In this document: positions 8,531-16,279 of the stretch, in pieces | Numbering within the stretch: the stretch's first letter is position 1 | Layout: every line of letters starts with the position of its first letter | DNA from: Mycolicibacterium lacusdiani | GTDB taxonomy: Bacteria; Actinomycetota; Actinomycetes; Mycobacteriales; Mycobacteriaceae | Length of the DNA stretch: 64,000 bases | Direction of reading: 5' to 3' | Assembly: GCF_021916785.1 (NCBI RefSeq) | Contig: NZ_JAKCFC010000010.1 | Span: 1 to 64,000, forward strand | Position numbers and translations under genes: made by a program | The notes under the pieces: model-generated | The model's database searches: none | The model's input: only the letters and a program-made list of their open reading frames with translations | Told to the model about the DNA's origin: nothing

Positions 8531-9491
8531 CACCCTCCTGGCCATATCATTCTCCGACCAGTGGCATGACTTCTGGCACGGTGACATCGGCGCTTGGCTG
8601 ATGACGCGTGGTCTTCGAATCGCGTTGCTCGTCATCGGGGCCTTGCTCACGGCCCGGCTCATCAACTGGATCTCTCGCCGGGTGACCCGCCGCATCGATG
8701 CGGAATACCAGGAGAGCGACCAGCTCGTGCGCTCGGAGAGTGCAAAGCACCGGCAGGCGGTTGCATCGGTCATCTCATGGGTGTCGATCGCCGTGCTGTT
8801 CGTTGTCGTCGCCGTCGAGATCACCGACGTGATCAACGTTCCCGTCGGCTCACTCGTCGCACCGGCCGCGGTGCTGGGTGCCGCGCTCGGTTTCGGAGCG
8901 CAAAAGCTCGTGCAGGACCTGCTGGCCGGCTTCTTCATCATCACCGAACGGCAATACGGATTCGGTGATCTCGTGCAGCTGAACATGATCGGCGCACCAG
9001 AGGCCTCCGAAGGAACCGTCGAGGAAGTCACGCTCAGGGTTACCAAGCTCCGCACCGGAGAGGGCGAGGTCTTCACGGTGCCGAATGGCAACATCGTCCG
9101 GTCGCTCAACATGAGCAAGGACTGGGCACGCGCCGTCGTCGACATCCCGGTTCCCGTGACGGCCGATCTCAACCGGGTCAACGACGTGCTGCACGAAGTG
9201 GGCGAGAAGGCGATGGAGGATTCGCGCCTACGTGCCCTGCTGCTGGACACGCCGCAGTTGATGGGAGTGGAGAGCATCGGCGTCGACACCGTCAACCTTC
9301 GAATGGTGGCCCGTACGCTGCCGGGCAAGCAGTTCGACGTTGGCCGCAGGCTGAGGATCCGGATCATCGCGGCATTGACCACGGCGGGTATCGCCACTCC
9401 CGACCAGATGCCGTCGGTGGGCAATCTGGCACCAGCGGTCAGCACCGCCGCCAAGGACGCCGCCCAGGGGCGAACCGAGCAGAAGTCATGA
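8520..9491 (+). CDS. MscS-family mechanosensitive ion channel
   Basis: A 323-residue membrane protein. Hydrophobic helices lie at about residues 28-45 and 75-95, and a third, Gly/Ala-rich pore helix has the MscS pattern (SLVAPAAVLGAALGFGAQKLVQDLLAGFF). It is followed by the beta domain with FGDLVQL, EGTVEEVTLRVTKLR and VPNGNIV. It would open under membrane tension to release solutes on hypo-osmotic shock. It overlaps prfB by 11 bp and the next gene by 4 bp, so it is translationally coupled. The position matches Rv3104c. Confidence 0.88.
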   Translation: MTINTLLAISFSDQWHDFWHGDIGAWLMTRGLRIALLVIGALLTARLINWISRRVTRRIDAEYQESDQLVRSESAKHRQAVASVISWVSIAVLFVVVAVEITDVINVPVGSLVAPAAVLGAALGFGAQKLVQDLLAGFFIITERQYGFGDLVQLNMIGAPEASEGTVEEVTLRVTKLRTGEGEVFTVPNGNIVRSLNMSKDWARAVVDIPVPVTADLNRVNDVLHEVGEKAMEDSRLRALLLDTPQLMGVESIGVDTVNLRMVARTLPGKQFDVGRRLRIRIIAALTTAGIATPDQMPSVGNLAPAVSTAAKDAAQGRTEQKS

Positions 9492-10000
9492 ACGTACTCC
9501 AGCACGTGAAGAAGTGGCGCCGCACGGACCGGGGTTGGCCGAGGTACCTGCCCGGTGGGCGGGTTCGCACGTCGACCGCCGGACTGATGGTCGCGTTCGT
9601 TGCCCTGTTCTGGCTGTACCAGAACTACGACGAGCCAGCGCCCGCGCCGCCCGCCGCGCCCGAGACCGCGATCGTGCCACCGGGCTTCGTCCCCGACCCC
9701 GAGTACACGTGGGTGCCGCGGACCAACGTCCAGGAACGGCCGAGGACGACGACGCCGCGGACCACGACGACCACGACGACGCCCACCCCGACGACGACTC
9801 CGACGACGACGTCGACGTCGCCCACCACTCCGACGTCACCGACGACGACGGGTCCGCAGGCACCGTCCACCGTCGTCGACCCCGATGGTCCGGGGCCGCT
9901 GCCGCCGACGACCGTGGTGCAGACGACGCAGCCCGGGCTGCCATTCCAGCTGCCCACACTGCCCGGACTCGCTCCGACTCCCACGCCGCCCCCGCAGTAG
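9488..10000 (+). CDS. Thr/Pro-rich single-pass membrane protein
   Basis: A 170-residue protein. A basic N-terminus (VKKWRRTDRGWPRY) is followed by one membrane segment (TAGLMVAFVALFWLYQNY, about 30-47). The rest is low-complexity Thr/Pro sequence, including a run of about 40 residues that is mostly Thr, probably extending into the cell wall and a candidate for O-mannosylation (inference). It overlaps the upstream channel gene by ATGA and precedes ftsE, corresponding in position to Rv3103c. No function is recognised. Confidence 0.8.
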   Translation: MNVLQHVKKWRRTDRGWPRYLPGGRVRTSTAGLMVAFVALFWLYQNYDEPAPAPPAAPETAIVPPGFVPDPEYTWVPRTNVQERPRTTTPRTTTTTTTPTPTTTPTTTSTSPTTPTSPTTTGPQAPSTVVDPDGPGPLPPTTVVQTTQPGLPFQLPTLPGLAPTPTPPPQ

Positions 10001-10041
10001 CCGGGTCCGGAAATGGTGTCCCGCTACACTGGCGTGCCGTG

Positions 10042-10731
10042 ATGATCACCCTCGACCACGTGAGCAAGCAGTACAAGTCTTCTGGCCGTCCGGCCTTGGA
10101 CGACGTGTCGCTCAACATCGACAAGGGTGAGTTCGTTTTCCTCATCGGCCCGTCGGGTTCGGGCAAGTCGACGTTCATGCGGCTGCTGCTCGCCGAAGAG
10201 CACCCGACGCACGGCGACATTCGCGTCTCCAAGTTTCACGTCAACAAGTTGTCGAACCGCCACATCCCGAGCCTTCGGCAGGTGCTGGGGTGTGTCTTCC
10301 AGGACTTCCGGCTGCTACAGCAGAAGACGGTCTTCGAGAACGTCGCCTTCGCGCTGGAGGTGATCGGCAAGCGCAGTGACGTGATCAACCGGGTGGTGCC
10401 CGACGTACTCGAGATGGTCGGCCTGTCCGGTAAGGCCACCCGACTGCCCAACGAACTGTCCGGTGGCGAGCAGCAGCGCGTCGCGATCGCGCGCGCCTTC
10501 GTCAACCGCCCCCTGGTGTTGTTGGCCGACGAGCCGACGGGCAACCTGGACCCGGAAACCAGCAAGGACATCATGGATCTGCTCGAGCGGATCAACCGCA
10601 CGGGTACGACGGTGCTGATGGCGACACACGACCATCACATCGTCGACTCCATGCGCCAGCGCGTCATCGAACTCGAGCTGGGACGCCTGATCCGCGACGA
10701 ACAACGCGGTGTCTACGGAATGGATCGCTAA
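10042..10731 (+). CDS. ftsE: Cell division ATP-binding protein FtsE
   Basis: A 229-residue ABC ATPase that works with FtsX to control peptidoglycan hydrolases at the septum. Walker A is GPSGSGKST, the signature is LSGGEQQRVAIARA and Walker B is VLLADEPTGNLDP, with H-loop ATHDHHIV. The start is ATG 10042; a GTG immediately before it is in frame. It is followed by ftsX with no gap. Confidence 0.96.
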   Translation: MITLDHVSKQYKSSGRPALDDVSLNIDKGEFVFLIGPSGSGKSTFMRLLLAEEHPTHGDIRVSKFHVNKLSNRHIPSLRQVLGCVFQDFRLLQQKTVFENVAFALEVIGKRSDVINRVVPDVLEMVGLSGKATRLPNELSGGEQQRVAIARAFVNRPLVLLADEPTGNLDPETSKDIMDLLERINRTGTTVLMATHDHHIVDSMRQRVIELELGRLIRDEQRGVYGMDR

Positions 10732-11625
10732 GTGCGCTTCGGCTTCCTCATCAACGAAGTCCTCACGGGACTTCGCCGCAACGTCACCATGACGGTGGCG
10801 ATGATCTTGACCACCGCTATCTCCATCGGTCTGTTCGGTGGTGGGCTGCTGGTGGTCCGACTGGCGGACAGCTCCCGCACCATCTACCTCGACCGGGTCG
10901 AGAGCCAGGTCTTCCTCAACAACGACGTGTCGGCCAACGATCCGTCCTGCGACGCCGACCCGTGTGCGGCGCTGCGCAAGCAGATCGAGGACCGCGACGA
11001 CGTCCGCTCGGTCCGCTTCCTCAATCGCGACCAGGCCTACGACGACGCGATCGCGAAGTTCCCGCAATACAAGGACGTCGCGGGCAGGGACGCGTTCCCG
11101 GCGTCGTTCATCGTCAAGTTGAACAACCCCGAGGAACACGAGGACTTCGACAGATCACTCGTCGGACAACCCGGCGTGCTGAACGTGTTGAACCAGAAGG
11201 ACCTGATCGATCGGCTGTTCGCGGTGCTCGACGGGTTGAGCAGCGTGGCGTTCGCCGTCGCGCTGGTGCAGGCCGTCGGCGCGATCCTGTTGATCGCGAA
11301 CATGGTTCAAGTCGCGGCGTACACCCGAAGAACCGAAGTGGGGATCATGCGGCTGGTCGGTGCCAGCCGCTGGTACACCCAACTTCCGTTCCTGCTGGAG
11401 GCGATGCTTGCGGCCTTCCTCGGCGTGGTGATATCGATCCTCGGTCTCATCACGGTGCGCGCGTTGTTCCTGGACAAGGCGCTCAACCAGTTCTACGAGG
11501 CCAACCTGATAGCCAGGATCGACTACGCCGACATCCTCTACATCTCTCCGCTGCTCTTGTTCGTGGCCCTGGCGATGGCCGGTGTGACTGCGTACGCGAC
11601 GTTGCGCCTGTACGTACGGCGTTAG
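10732..11625 (+). CDS. ftsX: Cell division permease FtsX
   Basis: A 297-residue partner of FtsE. The first helix lies near residues 20-44 (MTVAMILTTAISIGLFGGGLLVV), then a large extracellular loop containing a Cys pair (DPSCDADPC), then three helices in the C-terminal half separated by the EVGIMRLVGASRWY segment shared by FtsX/MacB permeases. GTG start directly after the ftsE stop. The extracellular domain is the part known in mycobacteria to bind the hydrolase RipC. Confidence 0.95.
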   Translation: MRFGFLINEVLTGLRRNVTMTVAMILTTAISIGLFGGGLLVVRLADSSRTIYLDRVESQVFLNNDVSANDPSCDADPCAALRKQIEDRDDVRSVRFLNRDQAYDDAIAKFPQYKDVAGRDAFPASFIVKLNNPEEHEDFDRSLVGQPGVLNVLNQKDLIDRLFAVLDGLSSVAFAVALVQAVGAILLIANMVQVAAYTRRTEVGIMRLVGASRWYTQLPFLLEAMLAAFLGVVISILGLITVRALFLDKALNQFYEANLIARIDYADILYISPLLLFVALAMAGVTAYATLRLYVRR

Positions 11626-11626
11626 C

Positions 11627-12127
11627 GTGGTCAACAAGAAGAAGGTCGACGAGGCGACGCGACGCAACAACCAGGTGGTCGCGACCAATCGCAAGGCGCG
11701 GCACAACTACGCGATCCTCGACACCTTCGAAGCGGGTGTGGCGCTCATGGGCACCGAGGTGAAGGCGCTGCGAGACGGGACCGCATCGCTGGCCGACGCG
11801 TTCGCGACCGTGGACGACGGCGAGATCTGGCTGCGCAACCTGCACATCCCCGAGTATCACCACGGCAGCTGGACCAACCACGCGCCGCGGCGCAACCGGA
11901 AACTGCTGCTGCATCGCAGCGAGATCGACAACCTGATCGGCAAGATCCGGGACGGCAACCTCACGCTGGTGCCCTTGTCGTTGTACTTCACCAACGGCAA
12001 GGTCAAGGTGGAGCTGGCACTCGCCCGAGGCAAGCAGGCGCACGACAAGCGCCAGGACATGGCCAAGCGAGACGCCGAGCGCGAGGTGACCCGCGAGTTG
12101 GGCCGCCGCATCAAGGGCATGCGCTGA
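11627..12127 (+). CDS. smpB: SsrA-binding protein SmpB
   Basis: A 166-residue tmRNA-binding protein required for trans-translation. Family landmarks are NRKARHNYAILDTFEAGVAL, GTEVKALRDG, HIPEYHHGSW and RKLLLHRSEID, with a basic C-terminal tail (GRRIKGMR) that enters the decoding site. GTG start one base after the ftsX stop. Its RNA partner ssrA lies 1.8 kb downstream. Confidence 0.97.
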   Translation: MVNKKKVDEATRRNNQVVATNRKARHNYAILDTFEAGVALMGTEVKALRDGTASLADAFATVDDGEIWLRNLHIPEYHHGSWTNHAPRRNRKLLLHRSEIDNLIGKIRDGNLTLVPLSLYFTNGKVKVELALARGKQAHDKRQDMAKRDAEREVTRELGRRIKGMR

Positions 12128-12197
12128 TGTCGCCGCCGGAGCGGCTCCGACGCTGACCGGAATCCTGTTCGCCCTGCTGTCTGCCGCGGGCTACGGG

Positions 12198-12998
12198 GTG
12201 AGCGACTTCGTCGGCGGCATTGCGTCCCGCCGGGTCGCCGCGCTGCGCGTCGTCCTCGTCTCCTATCCGGTCGCGATGGTGCTGCTGACGGTGCTGGCCG
12301 CCGTCGTCGGCGGGACGGTCACGACGCCCGCGGTGGTGTGGGGCGCGCTGTGCGGGATCAGCCAGGCGTTCGGGGTGTGGTGGTTCTACGCGGCGCTGGC
12401 AGCGGGACCGATATCGGTGGTTTCGCCGCTGACCGCGATCCTGGTGGCCGGGGTGCCCGTCGGGGTCGGCGTGGCGCTGGGGGAGCGGCCGAGCGCCGTG
12501 GCCTACGCCGGGATCGTGGTGGCCCTGCTCGCCGTGGTCCTCGTCAGCCGCGAGGCCGGGGGTGAGGAAGACCGGCCGCATCGCTTCACCAAGCAGGTCG
12601 CGTGGATGACGGTTGGTGCGGGTCTGGCGTTCGGGCTGAACTTCGTGCTGATCGATCAGGCGCCGGCCGAGGCGGGGCTGTGGCCGCTCGTGTTCGCCCG
12701 GATATCGGCGACCGTGCTCGTCATCCTGATCGCGCTGGCGAGCGCCAACCTCGTGGTGCCACGCGGCGTCCCGCTGAAGCTGGCGCTCGCCGCGGGGGTG
12801 CTCGACACCGTGGCGAACGTCGCGATGCTGCTGGCGCTGCAGGCGTCGCTGCTCTCACTGACCGGGGTTCTGATCTCGCTGTACCCCGCGGGCACGGTGG
12901 CGCTGGCGATGCTGGTCCTCAAGGAACGCGTCACGCGCTGGCAGGCGGCCGGCATGGTGCTGGCAATGGCCGCGGTCGCGATGATCGCAGCGGGCTGA
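12198..12998 (+). CDS. DMT/EamA-family transporter
   Basis: A multi-helix inner-membrane protein with two EamA repeats (about ten helices), likely an exporter of a small metabolite. The start is uncertain. GTG 12198 (MSDFVGG) is the first standard initiation codon, but the same frame is open upstream from about 12153 and encodes LTGILFALLSAAGYG, which completes the expected first helix. A CTG at 12153 may be the real start. The gene follows smpB closely on the same strand. Confidence 0.78.
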   Translation: MSDFVGGIASRRVAALRVVLVSYPVAMVLLTVLAAVVGGTVTTPAVVWGALCGISQAFGVWWFYAALAAGPISVVSPLTAILVAGVPVGVGVALGERPSAVAYAGIVVALLAVVLVSREAGGEEDRPHRFTKQVAWMTVGAGLAFGLNFVLIDQAPAEAGLWPLVFARISATVLVILIALASANLVVPRGVPLKLALAAGVLDTVANVAMLLALQASLLSLTGVLISLYPAGTVALAMLVLKERVTRWQAAGMVLAMAAVAMIAAG

Positions 12999-13021
12999 CG
13001 CTCACGCGCTACGGTCGTCGG

Positions 13022-13867
13022 GTGAACAGCCCGTCACGACCCCTGACCCTGCTCGACAAGACCGAGGTACTCGACGGCCTCTTCAGCTCGTGGGACGACA
13101 TCGACCGTCTGCTCGCCGACGTCCCCACCGACGCCTGGTCGACGCCCACGTCGCTGCCGGGATGGTGCGTCGGCGACGTCGTCGCCCACGTCATTGGAAC
13201 CGAATCGATGCTGCTCGGCGAACCGACGCCGGAGCACGACGTCTCGTCACTCGAACACGTCCGCAACCCGATCGGCGAACTAAACGAATGCTGGGTCCGC
13301 CACCTCAGCGGCGAGCCAGGCGAGCAGGTGCTCGAGCGCTTCCGCAGCGTGACCGGTCGCCGCCGCGATGTTCTGACCGCGATGACCGACGACGAGTGGA
13401 ACGCTCCGACCGCCACCCCCGCGGGACCCGACACGTACGGCCGGTTCATGCGCATCAGGGTGTTCGACTGCTGGATGCACGAGCACGACATCCGCGACGC
13501 GGTGGTGAGTGCGGCTGCCGACGCGGACCTCGAAGGACCGGCGGCCCGGCTGGCGCTCGACGAGATGACCGTCAGCATGGGCTTCGTGGTGGGCAAGCGC
13601 GGTAAGGCGCCGGACGGGTCACGGGTGGAGATCCGCCTCACCGGACCGCTGTCGCGCACGATCCGGGTAGCGGTCGACGGCCGGGCGGCGCTCGTCGACG
13701 ACTTCGGCGGCGCCGAACCAACGACCACCATCACGGTGGACGGCCTGCAGTTCACCCGACTCTGTGGTGGGCGGCCGATGGTCGCGGGCCCGCCAGAGGA
13801 GATCGAGTACGGCGGTGACGTCGAGGTGGGCCAGCGGATAGTCGCCAACCTGAACTACGTGATCTAG
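13022..13867 (+). CDS. Maleylpyruvate isomerase family, mycothiol-dependent (DinB-like fold)
   Basis: A 281-residue protein. The N-terminal four-helix DinB-like domain carries the characteristic TSLPGWCVGDVVAHVIGTE, and a later helix has CWMHEHDIRDAV, whose histidines would complete a metal site. The C-terminal domain (about 195-281) is the small alpha/beta domain often attached in this family. Characterised members use mycothiol; the substrate here is unknown. GTG start. The gene ends 77 bp before the mature tmRNA. Confidence 0.8.
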   Translation: MNSPSRPLTLLDKTEVLDGLFSSWDDIDRLLADVPTDAWSTPTSLPGWCVGDVVAHVIGTESMLLGEPTPEHDVSSLEHVRNPIGELNECWVRHLSGEPGEQVLERFRSVTGRRRDVLTAMTDDEWNAPTATPAGPDTYGRFMRIRVFDCWMHEHDIRDAVVSAAADADLEGPAARLALDEMTVSMGFVVGKRGKAPDGSRVEIRLTGPLSRTIRVAVDGRAALVDDFGGAEPTTTITVDGLQFTRLCGGRPMVAGPPEEIEYGGDVEVGQRIVANLNYVI

Positions 13868-13883
13868 ATGGAATGAAAGGCCG

Positions 13884-13912
13884 TTGGCGTTTGTCATACC
13901 TGCCGGTAAGAT
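13884..13912 (+). promoter_or_regulatory. Predicted housekeeping promoter of ssrA
   Basis: TTGGCG (13884-13889) and TAAGAT (13907-13912) are separated by 17 bases, close to the sigma-A consensus. Transcription would begin near 13919, about 25 bases before the mature tmRNA 5' end, as expected for a precursor trimmed by RNase P. Confidence 0.6.
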
Positions 13913-13944
13913 GAAAGGTCCTGCTGAAGTTGGCAGGGGTGCGA

Positions 13945-14312
13945 GGGGCTGAACGGTTTCGACTTCGCGCATCGAATCAAGGGAAGCGTGCCGGTGCAGG
14001 CAAATGACCACCGTAAGCGTCGTTGCAACCAATTAAGCGCCGATTCAAATCAGCGCGACTACGCCCTCGCTGCCTAAGCGACGGTGTGTCTGTCAGACCG
14101 GGAGCGCCCTCGGCCCGGACCCTGGCATCAGCTAGAGGGACCCACCCATGGGTTCGGTCGCGGGACCCATGGGGACATCAAACAGCGACTGGGATCGTCA
14201 TCTCGTCTTGTTCGCGTGAACGGGAGATCCGAGTAGAGACATAGCGAACTGCGCACGGAGAAGCCTCGAGGGAATGCCGTAGGACCCGGGTTCGATTCCC
14301 GGCAGCTCCACC
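13945..14312 (+). ncRNA. ssrA: tmRNA (transfer-messenger RNA)
   Basis: About 368 nt. The 5' end GGGGCTGAACGGTTTCGAC pairs with the 3' end CAGCTCC to form the tRNA-like acceptor stem, and the T-arm GGGTTCGATTCCC precedes it. The tag reading frame runs 14039-14077 and encodes ADSNQRDYALAA before TAA, one residue different from the M. tuberculosis tag (His to Asn at position 4). It works with SmpB to rescue stalled ribosomes and mark the product for proteolysis. The terminal A of CCA appears not to be encoded. Confidence 0.97.
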
Positions 14313-14320
14313 GAAGGAAA

Positions 14321-14348
14321 GCGGGCCAGAGCGAAAGCTCTGGCCCGC
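14321..14348 (+). terminator. Intrinsic terminator hairpin after ssrA
   Basis: A perfect 12-bp stem (GCGGGCCAGAGC with GCTCTGGCCCGC) closed by a GAAA tetraloop, starting eight bases after the tmRNA. It has no U-run, as is common in mycobacteria. Confidence 0.85.
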
Positions 14349-14465
14349 ATTCGTTGAGGTCGCCGCGCGAGCACGCATGTCGGGCGGGTGCCACAGCGCC
14401 GCTTCGAACTTCGCTGAAAAGCCACGGGCTGTGCGTTTCTCCTGGCGAAGCGATAGATTCGAGAC

Positions 14466-15365
14466 ATGTCTCCTCATTGTGGGCGTAGCTCGCGCGCGAT
14501 GGGCCTGCGATCGGCGGCTCACTGGGTCGGCCGCGGCGCTGCCGCGCTCAGCATCGCCGCCTTTCCGCTGTGGTCTCCGAACGGCGTGCCGCTTGCGTCC
14601 GCCGCCGACTGCGCCGACGCCGAGGTGCTTTTTGCACGGGGCACGGACGAGCCAAAGGGCATGGGCGCCGTTGGCAACGCCTTCGTCGACGCGTTGCGCG
14701 AGCAGGCCGTCGGCCTGAACATCGCGACTTACGCGGTGGACTACGACGCGGGCAAGCTGCAGCTGGGCAGCGGGGACGGCGCCAAGGACGCGATCAAGCG
14801 CATCAAAGCCACCGCGACATCGTGCCCCGAGACCAAGATCGTGTTGGGCGGATACTCGCAGGGGGCGAACGTCATCAACATCGTCGCCGGCAATCCCATC
14901 GTCGGGATCGCATGGGGCGCTTCTCTGCCTTCTTCGTTCGCGTCCAACGTCGCGGCGATCGCCACATTCGGCAACGTTGCGAACCGCTCGGGTACGAAGC
15001 TGCCTTCCCAGTCCGAGATGTTCGCCGGGAAGGGGATCGACCTCTGCAACCCCGCCGATCCGATCTGTCACGCAGGGACCGGCAACGAGTGGAGCGGTCA
15101 CACCGACGGCTATGTGCCCGGGTACACCTCGCAGGCCGCCGCTTTCGTGGCGTCCAAGTTGTTGGCGGGCGCGGACCAGGCGGCCCCCGGGTTCGGGCCG
15201 TCGACGGGTTACGGACAGCTGCCGGGGTATGACATGTCGCTGCCAGGGCCCGCTCCTCAGGTGCCGATCTACGCGTCGCAGCCGCGGGGCTCCGACCACA
15301 TGCCGCCGGGGTGGGACCAGCCGGCGCCGGGATTCGATCCGTCGTTGGCGAACGGGTTGCCTTAG
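14466..15365 (+). CDS. Secreted cutinase-family serine esterase with proline-rich tail
   Basis: A 299-residue alpha/beta hydrolase. A signal peptide covers roughly residues 1-47. The cutinase domain has DCADAEVLFARGTDEP, nucleophile GYSQG, DLCNPADPIC (Asp and disulfide) and WSGHTDGY (His). It would act on lipid or polyester substrates outside the cell. Beyond about residue 235 the family normally ends, but here some 65 extra residues rich in Pro/Gly follow, with QAAPGFGPS and QPAPGFDPS as related motifs. An internal ATG at 14499 is an alternative start. Confidence 0.88.
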   Translation: MSPHCGRSSRAMGLRSAAHWVGRGAAALSIAAFPLWSPNGVPLASAADCADAEVLFARGTDEPKGMGAVGNAFVDALREQAVGLNIATYAVDYDAGKLQLGSGDGAKDAIKRIKATATSCPETKIVLGGYSQGANVINIVAGNPIVGIAWGASLPSSFASNVAAIATFGNVANRSGTKLPSQSEMFAGKGIDLCNPADPICHAGTGNEWSGHTDGYVPGYTSQAAAFVASKLLAGADQAAPGFGPSTGYGQLPGYDMSLPGPAPQVPIYASQPRGSDHMPPGWDQPAPGFDPSLANGLP

Positions 15366-15523
15366 GCGCAACGCATCTCCAGGCGCCTAGACGACACCCG
15401 GCGACCACCCCGTCGATGCCATCAACACTATTCGCGAATCCGCAGAACTACGGCGTCTTTTCGTACGGTTTCGCGCCGTCACCCCTTGCGGTGCTGCCCG
15501 CCGTCTAACCGTGGCCCAGGGCT

Positions 15524-15541
15524 TCTTCATCGAATCTTGAC
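15524..15541 (+). promoter_or_regulatory. Direct-repeat motif upstream of the DUF305 gene (candidate response-regulator site)
   Basis: TCTTCATCGAATCTTGAC: two TCTT half-sites 11 bp apart, the spacing typical of OmpR-family dimers. The same arrangement, 15 of 18 bases identical, occurs at 18203-18220 in the promoter of the adjacent two-component system. It lies 79 bp upstream of the DUF305 start. Confidence 0.6.
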
Positions 15542-15619
15542 GGAACGGCTAAGAAAGTCCGGATGCGGCGGCAGGAGGCTGGAGTCCAGCAGAGCTTCAT
15601 CCGAAGAAGGGGATGTGGA

Positions 15620-16279
15620 ATGGGCAAGTCGAAGACAGTGGTGAGCGGGATGGCCGTGCTGGCCGCGGTAGCCGCCATCGGCGCGTGTAGCAACTCGGCC
15701 ACCCAGGAGGCGGCGCCGTCGTCGGCCCCGTCACAGACCCAGGCCACGGAGTCGGCGCAGGCTGCCGCGCACAACAAGGCCGACATGATGTTCGCGAGCA
15801 TGATGATCCCGCACCATCAGCAGGCAATCGAGATGAGCGACATGGTCCTGGCCAAGCAGGGCATGGACCCGCGGGTGGTCGACCTGGCAAAGCAGATCAA
15901 GGACGCCCAGGGTCCGGAGATTCAGCAGATGCAGGGCTGGCTCGACGACTGGAACATGAACATGAACGACATGCCCGGTCACGGCGGTATGGAAGGCTCC
16001 GGCTCGATGATGCCCGGCATGCCGGGCATGGGTGGCATGGGCATGATGGACGGAATGTTGTCGGCGGCCGAGATGCAGGCACTGCGGGACGCCCGGGGTG
16101 TGGAGGCGGACAAGCTGTTTCTCACCGGGATGATCAAGCACCACGAGGGCGCGATCACCATGGCGCAGAACGAGATCGAGAACGGTGAGTTTCCCGAGGC
16201 GATCGAGCTGTCGAAGGCCATCGTGGAAAGCCAGCAGAAGGAGATCGACACCATGAACGAGATCCTCAAGACGTTGTAG
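15620..16279 (+). CDS. DUF305 lipoprotein, copper-associated
   Basis: A 219-residue exported lipoprotein with lipobox AIGAC (Cys about 23). The DUF305 domain has two HH helices, MIPHHQQAIEMSD and MIKHHEGAITMAQNEIE, separated by a Met/Gly-rich loop (MMPGMPGMGGMGMMDGM). His pairs and Met-rich loops are the usual copper-binding chemistry, and DUF305 genes commonly sit in copper-resistance regions (family knowledge). Start ATG 15620. The 3' end overlaps the convergent histidine kinase gene by 14 bp. It shares an upstream motif with that two-component system. Confidence 0.85.
   Translation: MGKSKTVVSGMAVLAAVAAIGACSNSATQEAAPSSAPSQTQATESAQAAAHNKADMMFASMMIPHHQQAIEMSDMVLAKQGMDPRVVDLAKQIKDAQGPEIQQMQGWLDDWNMNMNDMPGHGGMEGSGSMMPGMPGMGGMGMMDGMLSAAEMQALRDARGVEADKLFLTGMIKHHEGAITMAQNEIENGEFPEAIELSKAIVESQQKEIDTMNEILKTL

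Noticed and set aside
13891..13912. TTGTCA as -35 of the ssrA promoter
   Set aside because: Only 10 bp from TAAGAT; TTGGCG at 13884 has the correct 17-bp spacing.
14283..14312. tRNA-like T-arm and acceptor sequence as a separate tRNA
   Set aside because: It is the 3' tRNA-like domain of tmRNA; its 5' partner lies at 13945.
15537..15565. TTGACG as -35 element of the DUF305 gene
   Set aside because: No acceptable -10 hexamer at 16-18 bp; the sequence is better explained as part of the shared direct repeat.
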